DNA of 64,000 bases from Mya arenaria (lineage: Eukaryota; Mollusca; Bivalvia; Myida; Myidae): NCBI RefSeq assembly GCF_026914265.1, contig NC_069135.1, forward strand, positions 62,672,738-62,736,737, in the 5' to 3' direction. Under the pieces are notes generated by a model. The model did no database searches, was not told the DNA's origin, and saw only the letters and a list, made by a program, of their open reading frames with translations. The translations under genes and the position numbers were made by a program. Of this stretch, positions 22,150 through 35,526 are shown piece after piece. How positions within the stretch are numbered: the first letter of the stretch is position 1; the number at the start of each line of letters is the position of its first letter.

Positions 22150-23060
22150 TTAAACGCATATACACAATACGTGTGTGCACTACTCAAGTTATCATAAGCA
22201 TTCATTTTATATACATGCACTTCTCACCATAAACTACTTACATTAGCATCAGGGATAATACAAAATATATGCACTACTAATATTATCATGAAGGTTTATA
22301 CAATAGACATGCACTAATCTGACCATCATAAGCGTTCAAACAATACACTTGCACCCCTCAGATTTGCATAAGCGTTTATTCAATACATGCAATACTTTGA
22401 TTACCATTAGCGTTGATACAATAAACACACACGAATTATGCTACCGTAATTTTTTATGAAATATACATGCAATACTCAGATTATCGTCAGTGTGTTTACA
22501 ATATACCTGCACTTATCAATTCATAATAAGAGTATATTCGATGTACATGCACTACTCTGATTACCATAAGCATTTATAAAATACACATGCACTTTTCAAA
22601 TTATCATTTGTTTATGCAATACACATGCACTATTCAAATTATCATTTGTTTATGCAATATACATGCGCTGTTCAGATTATCATAAGCGTGTATTTAATAC
22701 ATGCTTTACTCAGATTATTATTATCGTTGATGCTATAAACATGCACGAATTATATTACCATAAGCTTTTATAAGATGTACATGCACTTATCAGATTATCA
22801 TCAGAATGTATACGATATAAATTAACTACCAAGTTTATCTTGAGCTTTTATACAATAAGCATGCACCCTCAGTTTATTATAGAGGTTTATACAATGCACA
22901 TACACTACTAAGAGTATCGTAAAGGTTTATACAACACGTTTATACAATATAAATTAAATATCCAGATTATCGTAAGCGTTTATACAGTATACCTGCACTT
23001 TTCAAATTACCATAAGCAATTATACGTCAATATACATGCACTATTTAGATTATAATGAGG
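22150..23060. repeat. 40-bp minisatellite, degenerate array
   Basis: About 20 diverged units of the GCATTTATACAATATACATGCACTACTCAGATTATCATAA type, with unit lengths scattered around 38-45 bp. The divergence suggests an old array without recent homogenisation, in contrast to the core at 48980-51700. Confidence 0.85.
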
Positions 23061-23687
23061 CTTTAACGTAAATACATCATTGTTTTATTGGTGACTTTAA
23101 TCAAACCAGCTGATCAAGCAAAAATAGGGAGGAGAAGGAAAGATTTTAAAGATAATACTTGCAGAATAATTGCGCATGAGCTAAGCCTTAGTGATTTTAC
23201 AGGTTTTACACTAAATGACTCAGCCAGAGTACAATGCTACTTTACATAACTACAATTCCCTTACAGAATCTCATGGATTGTATATGTTTAATTTGAATCC
23301 TTAACGTATCGTGTATTACATAACGTGTGACAATGTTTAATATTCTTACGGAATACAAGTTCCTGCAGATAAACTAATCCTCTAAGGAACATTATTATGC
23401 ATAAGAGTGCAATTCATATCCTTTGACTTATATTGTAATCGTGTACATTTGAACATACTACTATCAATTGATGGCATGCTCTGTCTTAGAATTATAATTG
23501 TGTATATATGATATGTGTGTGATTCTCACGTATAATGCATCATTATCTCTCTATCTGTAAAGAAGAAAAATACTAAATATTTAGTCAAATGCCAAACCTT
23601 GGATATTATCATGAAACTTGGTACGCTGCAGACGTACATGATTTATGTACATATTGAGCAAGTTGACTTGTTTTTCATGTGCATTTA
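23061..23687. other. Shared spacer of the duplicated segment
   Basis: Matches 52810-53420: TTGGTGACTTTAA, GAGCAAGCAAAAA...AGGGAG, ATTGCGCATGAGCTAAGCC, TCCTTTGACTTATATTG and AACATACTACTATCAATTGATGG. No gene seen. Confidence 0.65.
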
Positions 23688-23780
23688 TGTATACAGTTTT
23701 GGCAGGAGATGCACACTAAACTTTAAGGGTTCTGTTAAAACAATCTACGGCGAAACTTTTACCGTCTATATTCGATATAT
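23688..23780 (-). pseudogene. Propeller-domain fragment of a B-box gene
   Basis: A 93-bp minus-strand relic aligning with the sequence around residues 360-390 of intact copies (FREI-VDG..FAVECFN.TLKVQ.. SPAKT). Plus-strand landmarks are GTTTTGGCAGGAGATGCACAC and CTACGGCGAAACTTTTACCGTC. It ends at the same TATTCGATATAT boundary as the fragments at 9120-9665 and 55079-55612. Confidence 0.8.
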
Positions 23781-25366
23781 TTTGAATGACCTAGTAAAGA
23801 TGATAATCATTTTTAGTAAATATATTTCATAATTTCTAAACAAATCGCATCGAGTTTATCTAAAGATATAATAGTATGCTTTCGTGTAGTGCCTTAATAC
23901 ATGTATTACCGTTTTATTGATATAAGCGTTTATATTTAAGACACTTAAACCGGTAGATACACTTTTTATGATGAATAAGTCAACTTTGGCAGTTATTTAT
24001 TTCACATTAAATAAACTTGTCACACAATAAATTGTATTTCATCAGAATTAAGCTTGTCGTTAAAAATAATTCTTTTTAAACATTAAAGCGTAATGTTTAC
24101 AACTCAACTAACATTCCTTAAATGAACTGCCTTTCGGCAATTGCGGTTATCATCCGATGAACGTAACATCTTCGGATATGTTCGGATCGCGAATAACAAT
24201 ATACATGGAAACTGTATGTTTGCTATTGTTGGTATTGTGTCAGTCCCGTAAACATAAATCAATATTTAAGAAAGTACTAATTTATGATATATTTAATGTA
24301 TTGTTGCCATTAGTGTTTCAATTTTGCGTTTAAAGGTGATTTCAAGTACTTGTTTTTTTCCCGCGTTTTTGTGACGTCATTTGATAAACTGTTTCCGTTT
24401 ACGGTCCGGTCGTTCTATTTACGGAATGGATGAGAATGGTTTACTGTTAGGTACTCTTAAGTTAAATGAAATGTGTTTTAACAATTCTTGAATGAAATAA
24501 TAAAAGCAAATGGGCTGGTAAAAGTACGCATAGATTCCTACCCGATAATGACATCAATCCCGCAATAAATTCCTTAAATTAACCAAATTCTTGTACCGTG
24601 GTACACCAATAAATCACAACAGGCATATTGTATTTAAAATGTCTTTGGTACTCTTAAAACGAAATTTAATCAACTAAATTATAACCAGAACAAGTATTTG
24701 TCTGGGTTCCTAAGATGTTTTATTTCGAAAATGTGTGGCTTGCAAAGGTTTTATGATATATATACAAACAAAACATGGTTTTGCGAAACCCAGAAATAAC
24801 AAAGTACACTTGATTTCAAACAAATATTTTAAGCAAAAATATGTTTTGATATATAAGTTGCTCGAGTGCGATTTATTCATATGTCTCGACGTTTCAGGCA
24901 TTGTTGATACCTTCAACAATTCGGCATAGTCTGAACACACTTGTAAGATAAACCATGTCAGTACACTAAAAACCACCTTTCCATACAAATAGTCTTAAAC
25001 ATGTTCAAAACGCATGCTTTTATGCTATATTGGTCAAGTTTGTTTATTGGAAATACCCGGTCGAAATAATACATAGTTATAAAACTTATAAAGAAATTTG
25101 AATATGAGTAATGTCGGGATAAAAACGTATATCATTGGATCAATATACTTTTTAATAGCTTTGTTATCATTCACTGTCATCTCTTTTCAACTTAATCAGA
25201 ACTCATCAGTTATGTGCATAACTCGAGTAAAAGGTCAACCTACACATTTATCCAGTGTTAATGAAATATTGTCACAAATGTTTTTTTTTACAATCACCTG
25301 ATTATTAATTAAGTCAAACAGCGTCCGCCACTTGTTTATCATATGCATCCCTTTCACAAAAGGCTT
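23781..25366. other. Shared spacer of the duplicated segment
   Basis: Contains blocks shared with 9666-10000 and 40800-41800: ATTTCTAAACAAATCGCATCGAG, TAAGACACTTAAAC, GATGAATAAGTCAACTTTGG, GTTTTATTTCGAAAATG, AAACCCAGAAATAACAAAGT, GACGTTTCAGGCATTGTTGA and GAGTAATGTCGGG. Frames of 60-90 codons on both strands here overlap and look like chance. No gene seen. Confidence 0.55.
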
Positions 25367-25466
25367 GAGGGTGATAGTGGTCTAGTGATATAGATGACCG
25401 CGTAACACTTAAATAAAGGTTGAGTTCCACTAGAGTGAGAGTGGTCTAGTGGTATAGATGTCAAAA
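25367..25466 (+). repeat. Tandem tRNA-like repeats, array 2 (about 2 units, degenerate)
   Basis: Two A-box-like TAGTGGTCTAGTGATATAG / GTGGTCTAGTGGTATAG motifs about 70 bp apart, with a degraded B-box (GGTTGAGTTCCAC). It is the shortest of three arrays that each lie downstream of a B-type gene end. Confidence 0.6.
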
Positions 25467-25757
25467 AGCCAAAAATAAATCCCTTAGATATAATATCAAG
25501 TTTTCTTTATTATGCTATATTTTATATAATGTTCTATACTTTGTGAGGTACTATATATTGCGTTCACAGTGTTATTTAAAGTAATATGAAAACATAAGAA
25601 CATGTACACTACAGTCCACCGAAATAGCTTTTAACGAGTCATTTGACGATTGTTTTTACTAGGGTACACTCGTTTCATGGATGCATAAGAAATGTTCAAA
25701 TAATAAAAAGGTATCCCTGATCGCATGAATGTACACTACTAACGTGTATTCCAAAGG
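25467..25757. other. B-type 3' flank
   Basis: Shared with 10600-10748 and 56370-56539 (AAATCCCTTAGATATAAT, GTACTATATA, GTTATTT, GAAAACATAAG.ACATGTACAC). No gene seen. Confidence 0.55.
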
Positions 25758-27286
25758 TTATATTTGAAATACATGGAGTTCATTCGACTCTCCTCCGACA
25801 TATAACCTCTTTGTGGATTTATCAAGAGCAACTGTGCGAGGATTAAAGTTTAGAGATTTCGATAAAACACAAATACGAGGATAGAACCATCATTGTCTAT
25901 GCATAGACCCCGGGGAGAATTCAGCTGGTCTGACTTCACAAATAGCTTTACTTGGTCGTCTCTTGTTATTTCTGTAATTGATGATGTTTCGTCGCATGAA
26001 ACATACATTGAGCCCGTATCTGGATCTTGTGTTGACCAGCGCGGATTGGAAACAAACTGTTTTCCCTCGTCAGTGGTTTCCATACTTAAGTCATCGCTGA
26101 TAACTCTGACTTGTTTTCCATCTCCATCTACTTCAATAGTTTTGGCTGGAGACGCACACTGAATTGTCACGGCTTTGTTGAAACATTCTACTACATAACA
26201 TTTGCCGTCTACTTCTATCTCACGGAACGTCGTGATGTCTGTTGTTGGGGACTTCAGATGGAGTATTTTAGGTTGACCATCAAGTGTCACGTAGACCTCA
26301 CCTTCTTCTGTAACTGACATTTGCCAGGGCTGGTACTGCAGTTTAACGTAGGAAACAAGTGTAGTCGAATTAGAATTAAATATCTTCAGACTTAAATTTT
26401 TGTAGTCTGTTACTAAGATAAGATTTCCTCTTAACAAAGCAATATCTGCGATATAACATGACTTTTCATCACATTCATGTTCGACATTAATAGTATTAAA
26501 GAGAAATGGTGCCTTCTCTAGTCGAAGTATTGAGTTTTGTGATGTAGCAAACCCATATCTTACAATACTGTCGTCTTTGCAAAGCTTTTCAACATTGTCT
26601 TCGATCTCTTCTACATCTCGTTTCGTTCCTAACACCAGCACAGCGAGTTCCTTACTCTGTTCATTGTTTTTATATGTGTCGATATTATCAAACCATTCAA
26701 CCAACTGACGTAGAACACATTCGTACGAAGCAACAATTGCCTTTAACTTCTCTATATCCGCCATCTTAATTTTGTCAACTTCAGCATAATACAAATAAAC
26801 GTTTTCAAGATTCGTTTTGACTTCCATGATTTTCGCTGTGTATGCCGATTGTAAGCTCTTAAGCTTTTCGAAAGCCGTCCTAAAATCTTTGCTGTCCAAT
26901 AACTCTTCAGAATAATCACCGATGGAGTTAACATCAGTGCAAAGTTTGTGCCCCAAAATTACACACTGGTCACAACAGAGTTGCTGGTGGGATTTACAGA
27001 AAAAAGTTAATTTCTTGTCGTAATGAAAGTGAAAATTGCTTTCAGCAGGATTCGGAGTTTATTTATTTTGCTTCGTTGCAGGAATGTCTTCTCCCCTTTT
27101 AACGTGATGTGTCTTTGAAAGGCGAAGTTTCCGATGTGTGTCCAGACATAACTGACAAAGATATTCGTTGCACTCCATGCAAAAAGCTTCAACACTTCGT
27201 CTCTGTCCATCGGATAAACATGGCTCACACTGAAGATCGCCGCTAGTGTTTGACAAAACATCACCTGAGCCACCCGCCGACGCCAT
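25758..27286 (-). pseudogene. B-box / NHL-like protein, copy 4 (B-type pseudogene)
   Basis: Starts at MASAGGSGDV, with an intact first box. Codon 76 is TAA (27059-27061), where the gene at 10749 has a Gln codon. The frame then continues unchanged through B-box2, coiled coil and most of the propeller. The coiled coil lacks eight codons in frame (around YYHNSMETFK). Near the end about 55 bp are missing between GATAAAACAC and AAATACGAGG (about 25870), which shifts the last roughly 30 codons out of frame; they can still be read to a stop at 25758. Flanks are B-type on both sides. Single-exon, no RING, like the intact copies. Probably non-functional for more than one reason. Confidence 0.9.
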
Positions 27287-28270
27287 GTTGTTCTTCCACT
27301 CAGCCCTGATCGACTTTCCTGGCTTGCTCCTTATTTATTCATTATTACTTTCAAACTTTCTTTACCGTTAATTTACAAACGGCAACAAATTGTTATTACC
27401 GTTTGACAACTCTTTATACGTTAAGTAAACGATCATCTGGGAAAATGATAATTTATATCAGTTACAAGGAGTACTTATACCAATATCTGGTTTACGCAAT
27501 ATGTTGATAAATATTTCTTAATAACACAGTGTGCACTATGAACGTCTTAAATCGAAGGCAACTGATAACCCGATTGAAAATCATTTTCAGAAAATAGATT
27601 TCAGTTTTTTGTAAAGTTGTATTGATGTCATTAAAACAATTAAACATATTTTTTCATTCTATACAATAATAAGGTAGATCAACACGCATTCATAATATGT
27701 TATATTGCATGCGTGGTGTTGTTTTGTTATCTTGTCTGTCTCCCGTGTCTAGACTGGCCATTGTTTAAGATATGGACTTCTATGTTTGTCCCTGTTCTAT
27801 TACATGTTTAAAATATTATTTACACACATTCTGACCTCGTTCCATCAATAAAGAGGGCGGGGTATGGCATCACGGTCTGTAATAATTATAACAGTAATAC
27901 ATTTTAACCTTAAGAAAAGAGCATGTTCAAAGCCACAAGGCCAAATTGATAGTAAACAAAGCAATACTGACATGCAGCACACGTATCACCATGACAAACT
28001 TTATCCGTTGAAATGGGTCCAGAATAATACAATAAATTGACATAACTGACCAAATATGTTTGTATTTGACACGAAAAAATATTACCTTACGGCAAAGTAT
28101 TTTTGTGTAACATAATATAGGTTACAAAGTGGGACTGCTCGTGTTGCTGATAACAGTCGATATACATAGACAATGGTCGATATACATGTACAACGGAAGA
28201 TTAAGTTTGTGCTCAGGGGATTGAGATAAAGCGAACAAAATATCGAAAGTCGGTTAACACGCACACTCAC
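27287..28270. other. B-type (U1) 5' flank with two repeat-seed units
   Basis: Shares its blocks with 3187-4170 and 12348-13250. At 28150-28195 it carries two units of the 20-bp motif, CAGTCGATATACATAGACAA and TGGTCGATATACATGTACAA, the next step up from the single copy at 4081. No gene seen. Confidence 0.65.
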
Positions 28271-29879
28271 ACATCTGATGTACAGATAATGAAACTGAAA
28301 CTTTACTGAAGTGTTGCTATTATATCAGCCATTTCCATTATGGAGTCAAGTAAGTTAATTAAACTAATGTCACATATAAAGAAATCCTAATCCAAACTCT
28401 AGACTTTCAGTTGGGTCAACAGTTGTTTCTTTAGTCGTGATTATCATTGTGACATTAAGTTTGTTAATGTCTGCCCGCGCCGATGGCTGCAATATGGCTT
28501 CATCCCATGGCATCCCCCGTGCACGAAGTTTTTAAAGACGAATTTAGAAGCCTGTTAAAGGGGCAAAATTGCACTCATATTTTAAAATAATTGCGATTTT
28601 GTTTTCTTTCTGCTCATATCAGTTTGAAAGTTGGTAGGTATCCAGGACAAATGTTTGAAAAGGAAATTAATATCACTTAACAGGACACTCTACCAAATAT
28701 TTTTAAAAGCTGTAGAAATGTATGAAATGATTTCTCAATAACAACTTGGCAATGTCTGATTATGTGCTATGTAGAATAGGTCTATATTTCCATTGTTCGA
28801 AATATATAGATAACATTGTAGAGGCTGCAATTTTCGTTATGAAATTTGGTCGTATTGAGTGCCTTAATGATATATAGGTCAACTTATTTGATAGCATTTG
28901 CAAAACGAAATTTGTCAAACGAAATCCGAAACATTGACCACCAAACCTTAGTTAAAAAGGAGAATTAACTAAATTTCAATATTAACAAAACATGTGCACT
29001 TCATTTCTTTTCTTCGAAGTATAAATACAAATAAGGATTCTTTTAGTTTTACATTATTTATTGTTAAGAGATATAACCCTGAAAATAATTTAAGGCTGCT
29101 TCGCTAAAAAGAGGAATAACTCAAATAATACATTATTAATAATGCTAATTTAAAGGTATTTAAACTACATCAATAGTTATTGGATTAAATTGAAGACAAG
29201 AACTTAACTGATTTTGCAATATAAAAATGAACTAAAATACTAACCGCATAAGCTTTATCAATATTGGTTTGTAATTTATTTTGCATATAAGTAATCAGTA
29301 AATAATACCCTTTCAAATGATACCAAAGTCAGATAAGGTCGCCAGGCATTAGAAATAATGTTGGTGGCTCAATGAAGAGAAACGATTCGTACATCGGATA
29401 CCTGAAGTTGTACAAACACGTACATGTTATTGCATTTATAGCCCAGCTTTTATTTTCATAGATTGAGACCTACTCATCTGAATGACTTTTACCCTGTCTA
29501 TTATTACATGTTAACCATTTTGATCTAGCTATGCTATATGAATTGGTACATGACCCTGGTACGGAAACTCCACACTACATAATTGTAATGATATAAATCA
29601 GATACTAAATTAACAACACTTTACTAAATTTTATAATTATCGCGTACTTTTTTAATATTTGAACAAGTGTTTCAAGGGTCATATAAGTACACCAGCCACA
29701 AAGGCTGTCTGCTTTGTGGGAATGTGTTGTAAAGTTAAAACAAACGGCCTTAATGAAATGTGAACAGTAGCTCATATATAATTATGTCAACTCTCAAGCT
29801 TTTCATCGAATTGAAACTCAATATTAAGTGGTTTCCTTAGGAACGACAGTGTTGCAGCCCCCGGAGACAAACTCTATTG
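28271..29879. other. Outer flank and A-type 3' flank, no gene seen
   Basis: 28490-28760 resembles 32660-32940 (CATGGCTGCA.TATGG, GAAGCCTGTTAAAGGGG against GAAAGCTGTTAAAGGGGG). 29250-29880 is an A-type 3' flank of the decayed copy that follows, resembling 1-275 and 19280-20001, ending in AAACTCTATTGTATTATGG. Confidence 0.5.
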
Positions 29880-31510
29880 TATTATGGTAAACGAAATTGA
29901 GACTTGAGTTTTGTGCTGATGTTCCATGTTTCTTGTTTGTGAATTATTTTTGTTTTTGTGTTATATGTCTTTGGCGTTTACCCTGTGCAAATAAACAGGA
30001 TTTATGTTTAAACGTTTGGCCACTGAGCTTCTTTCTGTAGCTTTATATATAAATATTGAAACATATGAAGTTGATCAGATACTCCACCGACAATTTACCG
30101 CTTTACAAGTTTATCAGGAGCATATACCATAGGATTAAAGGCAAGAGGTTGTGGAATACACTCTGGAGGAGTCCATTCTTTTTTACCTTAAATAACCCTT
30201 GCTATTTTAGCTACATACGAGGATTGAGCCACCAGTGTCCATGTATATGTAATTAGGATTATTCGGCTTGTCTGACTTCACAAGCAACTTTATATTGCCG
30301 TCACTTTTTTATTATTCAGTTTTTGCTATAACAAGATACTTACATCCAGTCAGTTGCTTGATCTTGCGGTGAGCAGTGCGGATAAGCGACAAACTCGTTA
30401 CCATTTGCTATTGTGTCTTTACTTTGACCTACGATGTAGCATCTACCGTCCATGCCTATCTCCCAAACCATGATGAGGTCTGTCGCAGGTGGTGTATGTC
30501 AGGTTGCGAATAAAGTGTTTCACCATGGTCTTTACCTAACATCTGCCATAGATTTAATTGTTATTTAACGTTTAAATCAAAAGAAGAAGTATTTAAAAAA
30601 AAATTGTTTCAATTGATGAAGTCTGCTATTAAGGTGTTCTCTTAACAACGCAGTGTCTGTGATTTGACATATGTTTTCGTCACGTTCATGCCTAACATAA
30701 ATCGTCTAAACAAGAAATGATGACTTGAGAAAACGAAGCAGCTATGTTGTTTTTTGTTGGTACAAAGCCAAATCGGACGATATGGATGTCGTTACATAGC
30801 TTTTGAACATGGTCTTCGATCACATCTCTTTTTGTCCTCTACATCAGAATGGCGAGTTATTTTTCCTGTGTGTTGTTCTTATACGTTTCGATACGTTCAG
30901 ACCACACGCATAGCTGACCAAGTAAATAGTCATATATATATACCACAACCTCCATCGTCTTTAAATCTGTTATCTTGATTTTGTCAACTTCAGTTTTGAA
31001 GGTCTCCATTGCTTTTAGGTAATCAGGGTCAACTTCCTCAAGATTATTTTTGCCTCTTACTTTTTCGTGATGTATGCAGATTGTAAATTCTTAAGATTTT
31101 CGCAGGCCATTTAATAGTCTTCGCTGTTTACGTTTTATTTCGAATATTCGCCGCTGGATTTAAGATCACATCTAATGGACCAGAACCACGCACTTGTCAC
31201 ACTAGATTTGCTGGTGAGATTAACAGAAATATGTTTTTCTGGCCAGTATGTACAGGACAATTGATGTCAGCAAGATTCGGAGTTTGTTTATTTTGCTTTG
31301 TTTCTGGTATTTCTTTCCATCTTTTAACATGATGTGTTTTTGACACACGTACTTTCCGGTGTGTATACAAACATGACTGACACACATATTCATTGCACTC
31401 CATGCAAAAAACTCAACCCTTCGTTTCTGTCCATCTGATGAACATGACTCACACTGTAAAATGTCGCTAGTGTTTGACAAAATATCGTCTGAGCCATCCG
31501 CCGTAGCCAT
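29880..31510 (-). pseudogene. B-box / NHL-like protein, copy 5 (heavily decayed)
   Basis: Start MATADGSDDILSNTS at 31510 with the first box readable (CESCSSDGQKRR, MECNEYVCQSCLYTHRK, HHVKR). A base lost after RRVE puts the second half of the box in another frame. Downstream, coiled coil and propeller segments appear in all frames with many substitutions and indels; for example the B-box2 region (31180-31260), GTTTTTTGTTGGTACAAAGCC (30748) and ATGAGGTCTGTCGCAGG (30473) align with intact copies. The last codons are separated from the 3' flank by the dispersed repeat at 29908-30056. Its 5' flank is B-type and its 3' flank A-type, the same combination as the gene at 1585. Confidence 0.85.
29908..30056 (+). 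repeat. Unclassified ~160-bp dispersed repeat, copy 3
   Basis: Has GTTTTGTGCTGATGTTCC, ATGTTTCTTGTTTGTGA, TATGTCTTTGGCGTTTACCC, GTTTAAACGTTTGGCCACTG and TTTCTGTAGCTTTA. It sits inside the final codons of the decayed gene copy; a 4-bp TTGA appears at both edges and may be a target duplication. Confidence 0.75.
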
Positions 31511-34080
31511 TTTGTTCTTCCACTCAGCCCTAATCGTCTATGCAGGCTTGCCCTATTTGATCAATTAAACCTACAAACATTCGTTCCTATCACCATTCTA
31601 AATGTCAATGCGTTTCTTGTTTTTTGTTGTAAATTGTCGGCTCTTCATACAAAATCTGTGAAAATGATGATTATTATCAACTACATGCAATACTTATTCA
31701 ATGTCTGGTTTACTCAATAAGGTGATAAATAACCATAGATAACACAGGGTGCACTATGAACGTCTGAAAAAGATATCACATTGTAAACAACTGATAACCC
31801 AATTGAAAATCATTTTCAGAAAATGGATTTTATTTTTAAGAATGTTCATGTTGAGCCTGTTTAGCGCAGTGAACTTTCTGCTGATTTATACTTTATATTT
31901 TATTAAAATAATAACATAAATTAAAACATGTATTGATGTTTTTTTACATGTGTAGTTTTGTTTTGTAACGTTTTGTGTTTCTCGTAATATATATTTAAAA
32001 ATACAATGTGCATTTAAAATGTTGACTACTTCGCTTGTCCGTGTTTCATTTGAGTATTGAAATATATGTTCAAACACTCTGACAACGCTTTTATGAAGAT
32101 TGAGGGATGAATAAGCCCAGCTTGTAATCATTATAATGAACTTACACTTGAAATTATAGGAAAGAGGGTATTCAAAGGCTCTAGGCAAACAATTCGAGTC
32201 TGACAGACGACTTCTGTATCAAAATGACTATTTTTCTAAAGTTTAGCTAAGCTCTAGAGTGTAACAAGTATAAGCTGGCATAATGACCAATATGATTGTA
32301 GTCAAAATAACCAACAATCTCAGTTTCTGGCCAAGTTCATACAGATAGGGTAAACATTTTGGCTACTAGTGATCACATCCGAAATATTGACGTATCATAG
32401 CTGATGAAGGTCGATAAACAAGCGAAGACGCACTTTGTGATCAGGTGGTTAAGATATGTTCAACACATAACGAAAACTGAAAGAGCACCAAATACCCTAA
32501 GCTGTGAGTATCGATGACATCCAAGTCGTTTTGAGTATGGGGTTATGTTTTGTTATGTTTGGTCAAAGTGTAGATCACTGGATCAAATATTTAGATAGTT
32601 CTGTTAAGCGCTCTAGAGGCTACATATCCGTATTTGTGATTATCGTAATGGTGTTATGTTTTAAAGTCTGAGCGCTCATGGCTGCATAATGGCCTGACCC
32701 CAGCGCAATGCCGTTCACGATGTTAAATTACAAATATCTAGAAGGAAATTCGAAAGCTGTTAAAGGGGGATTTAATCTCATCACTCAAAATAAATGAGAA
32801 AAAATATTCACTCGGATCATGTAAATTTAAAAGGTAGGTAACTATGTGAAAAGTTTGAAAGAAACACTGAAAAGGCCACGTTTTACAAAATATTAAGAAA
32901 CCTGTACGAATGTATTTCTATAAATGAATTCCATTTGAAAAATAGGCCATTTCCAGATTATGGATTATATATAATATAGGTCAAAATATGTACAGATATA
33001 AATCTAGAAGCTGCATTTTATTGTTATGAAATGTGGTCACATATTTGTTTCTATGAAATCTAGGTTAAGTTTATGTAATTTCCGGATCAAATAGTAGGGC
33101 ACTAGGTCAAATGAAATCTGAAACAAAGATCACCAATTCCAATTGTGAGAGGATAAATAACTCTATTACAGGCTTAACGAAACGTGTGCAATGCACTCCT
33201 TCTCATTTATATGTCCATGATGTTTTATGAAGATTCTTTCATTTTACATATGTTAATTGCCTACGAGGTATAAAGCGGATAACAATGTAATGCTGCTTAA
33301 ATGGAAAAAGAAAATATCTCAAACATTACTTAAGAAAGAGTACACTTCCCTTCATTAATTATGTAAAAACTTACGCAGTTTTGGGAAGAAAATATTTTTG
33401 TTTTAAATCTAAAAAAGATAAACTTCTCGATTTTCATTGAAGCACAATATAAGAAATTTGTGAAATATCATTCCCTTTATTATAACTACATTCATACCAA
33501 GTTTTATTTAAATCATACACTGGCTTATGAGTAATATTCTGGATTAAAGTGTAATGGATGGAAAAAGCGCAAAATAGTATCTTTGTTTTGCCTATTTCCT
33601 CTTTTTATAGCCGCAAAGAGACTTATTTTACTCCTCCTCTATTCATAGTCTCATATTTACCATTTTATCTCCTTTATACATACTATCATATGAACGACTT
33701 TTACTCTAAAAATATATAACAAGCGGAAAATAGTAGAAATCAAAATCAAAATAATACTTATATCATGAAACTGGACAGGGTTTCTGCATGCTCTTCATAT
33801 GCAAAATGTCATGGTAGTACACCAACTTCCATAGATGATTTCGTTTGTTTAATAACATGTGGTTAAGATAGGTTGCACAATCCAACGACATCAAGCGATG
33901 TCTGGTTTTGATGATGCAAACTAAATAGTAATATTAGGTTATGTTTTTATTTTCAAATAAAAAAATAACCCTCATGTTTGCTTCATGTTCGCTTCATGTT
34001 CGCTTTATGTTCGGTTCAATACATTAGTCTAGAATAAGTTCCATATAGCATTCCAGAGTCAATAACATACTAATTAAACT
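31511..34080. other. B-type 5' flank remnant and spacer, no gene seen
   Basis: 31600-32480 is a diverged B-type 5' flank (CCCAATTGAAAATCATTTTCAG, TACATGTGTAGTTTTGTTTTG, and one degenerate 20-bp seed, AAGGTCGATAAACAAGCGAAG, at 32405). 32660-33200 resembles 28490-29000. The rest is AT-rich with no coding signal. A short 11-bp tandem (TTCATGTTCGC, four units) lies at 33973-34018. Confidence 0.5.
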
Positions 34081-34089
34081 TTCGATAAT

Positions 34090-34243
34090 GACCAAAATTG
34101 GGAAACGGAAACATGCAGGCCCACGTTGCATGTGCTCACGAGACGAGAAACAATGAGCATGCCCAACGTGCGGGGAAGTCTTTTAAGGAGAAAAAGAGTC
34201 TACAGATACATGAGAGAAATTATACTGGGGAAAAGCCAGCAAG
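34090..34243 (+). pseudogene. C2H2 zinc-finger exon relic, upstream exon
   Basis: Plus strand. Encodes a finger of the CPTCGKSFKEKKSLQIHERNYTGEKP type, ending at a GTTAGT donor (34244). One extra G in the TGCGGGGAAG stretch splits the CPTC half from the KSF half, and the second zinc-binding His is replaced by Tyr (HERNY where HERTH is usual). The TGEKP linker is typical of C2H2 arrays. It pairs naturally with the exon relic at 35527, about 1.3 kb downstream. Confidence 0.7.
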
Positions 34244-35263
34244 GTTAGTTCAGTGTCAATGTTTACCATGTCTGCTTTTTAAAGGAAATCAGACGGGCAT
34301 TGTGATAAACTTGGTGTTTCGAAGTTTAGGAAATGACATAAGATATTTAAGATATTTAGAGCAGGTCAATAATGATAAAATATGGACAACAAAAGTCCTT
34401 TGACCGTAAATCATGTTGTTACAAGGAGAAGGTTAAAGAAGATTGGTATCGCGTAAGAGGAAAGGATTTCAGAAAGGATGGCAAGTCATTTGTTAATCTG
34501 ACTAAGAATTGGAACTGAGAAAGAGGCATTTTCCAGTTATATGGCGTTTCTTAAATAGGCAAAATATAGGTTTACATTTGATACAAATTCACAAAAGACT
34601 CATATTAAATAGAACACAGTATAACGTTTGACTCGTTTGACTTTAATTTTCAAAACCAACAAAAAGCACATATATTAATTGGTCACGGATCTACAATATG
34701 GTGTATAGGTTCGTGGATTTGTGTACAGACAAAAATATGTAAGCCTCTGTAGATATGGTTTTCAATTAATAGCTGTAAGGCCACAAAATTCCCAGTTTGC
34801 AAAAATAAAGCTTATATGTTTTTGTACAAAAATCATTTTTTATTCCGATCATTATAATGCATTAACGATTTTCATCTACCAAGTGTAAACATACATTGTG
34901 CCCATAAAGCCCAGAATTGCAAGTGGGTTGTGAGATATATTGACCAAAAAGTAAAATTGTGCTAAAACTTCAGGTATTGTAATTAGAATACCTCCTACAT
35001 TTTCAACCAATGACATCGCAGATGGGCAATCTATGCATAATTATTAAGAATTTCGACTTTTGATGGTGTTTAAAGGTCCGCCGACTGCTACTTATCCGAT
35101 ACATACTCCCTGCATGAGATTGTGTGTCAGTCAATGAGGTGGTATTCTAAGTCAATTAGATGACCTGAAGAAAAATCTTTATCATTAGGAAGTATTTCTG
35201 AAACATTTCTATATTCCTCCTAATTATCGTCTAAAATCAGTGTATATCTATTGCGATTCGCAT

Positions 35264-35308
<45 letters not shown>

Positions 35309-35526
35309 ACAGAACGTTTTGTAATATTCCTTTCAAAAATTCTGAGTCTCAATCATATTTTATTTCTGCCTTATGGAACTGAGAAGATAATACTATCGTC
35401 TATTATTCTTTACACTTTCTCCAAGTAAAACTTATTTCAAACAGAAAATCAGAGATGATGATGGTTTATTGAAATATATTATTCTTCGTGTTTATCCATA
35501 ACTTTATGAACTTTTTCATATCCTTC
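34244..35526. other. Probable intron of the zinc-finger relic, with (TA)n
   Basis: AT-rich, with a (TA)n run at 35266-35304. An ATGAAC.TTTTC...TTCAG acceptor-like tract precedes 35527. A 101-codon frame starting at 34098 reads through the donor and is not a gene by itself. Confidence 0.45.
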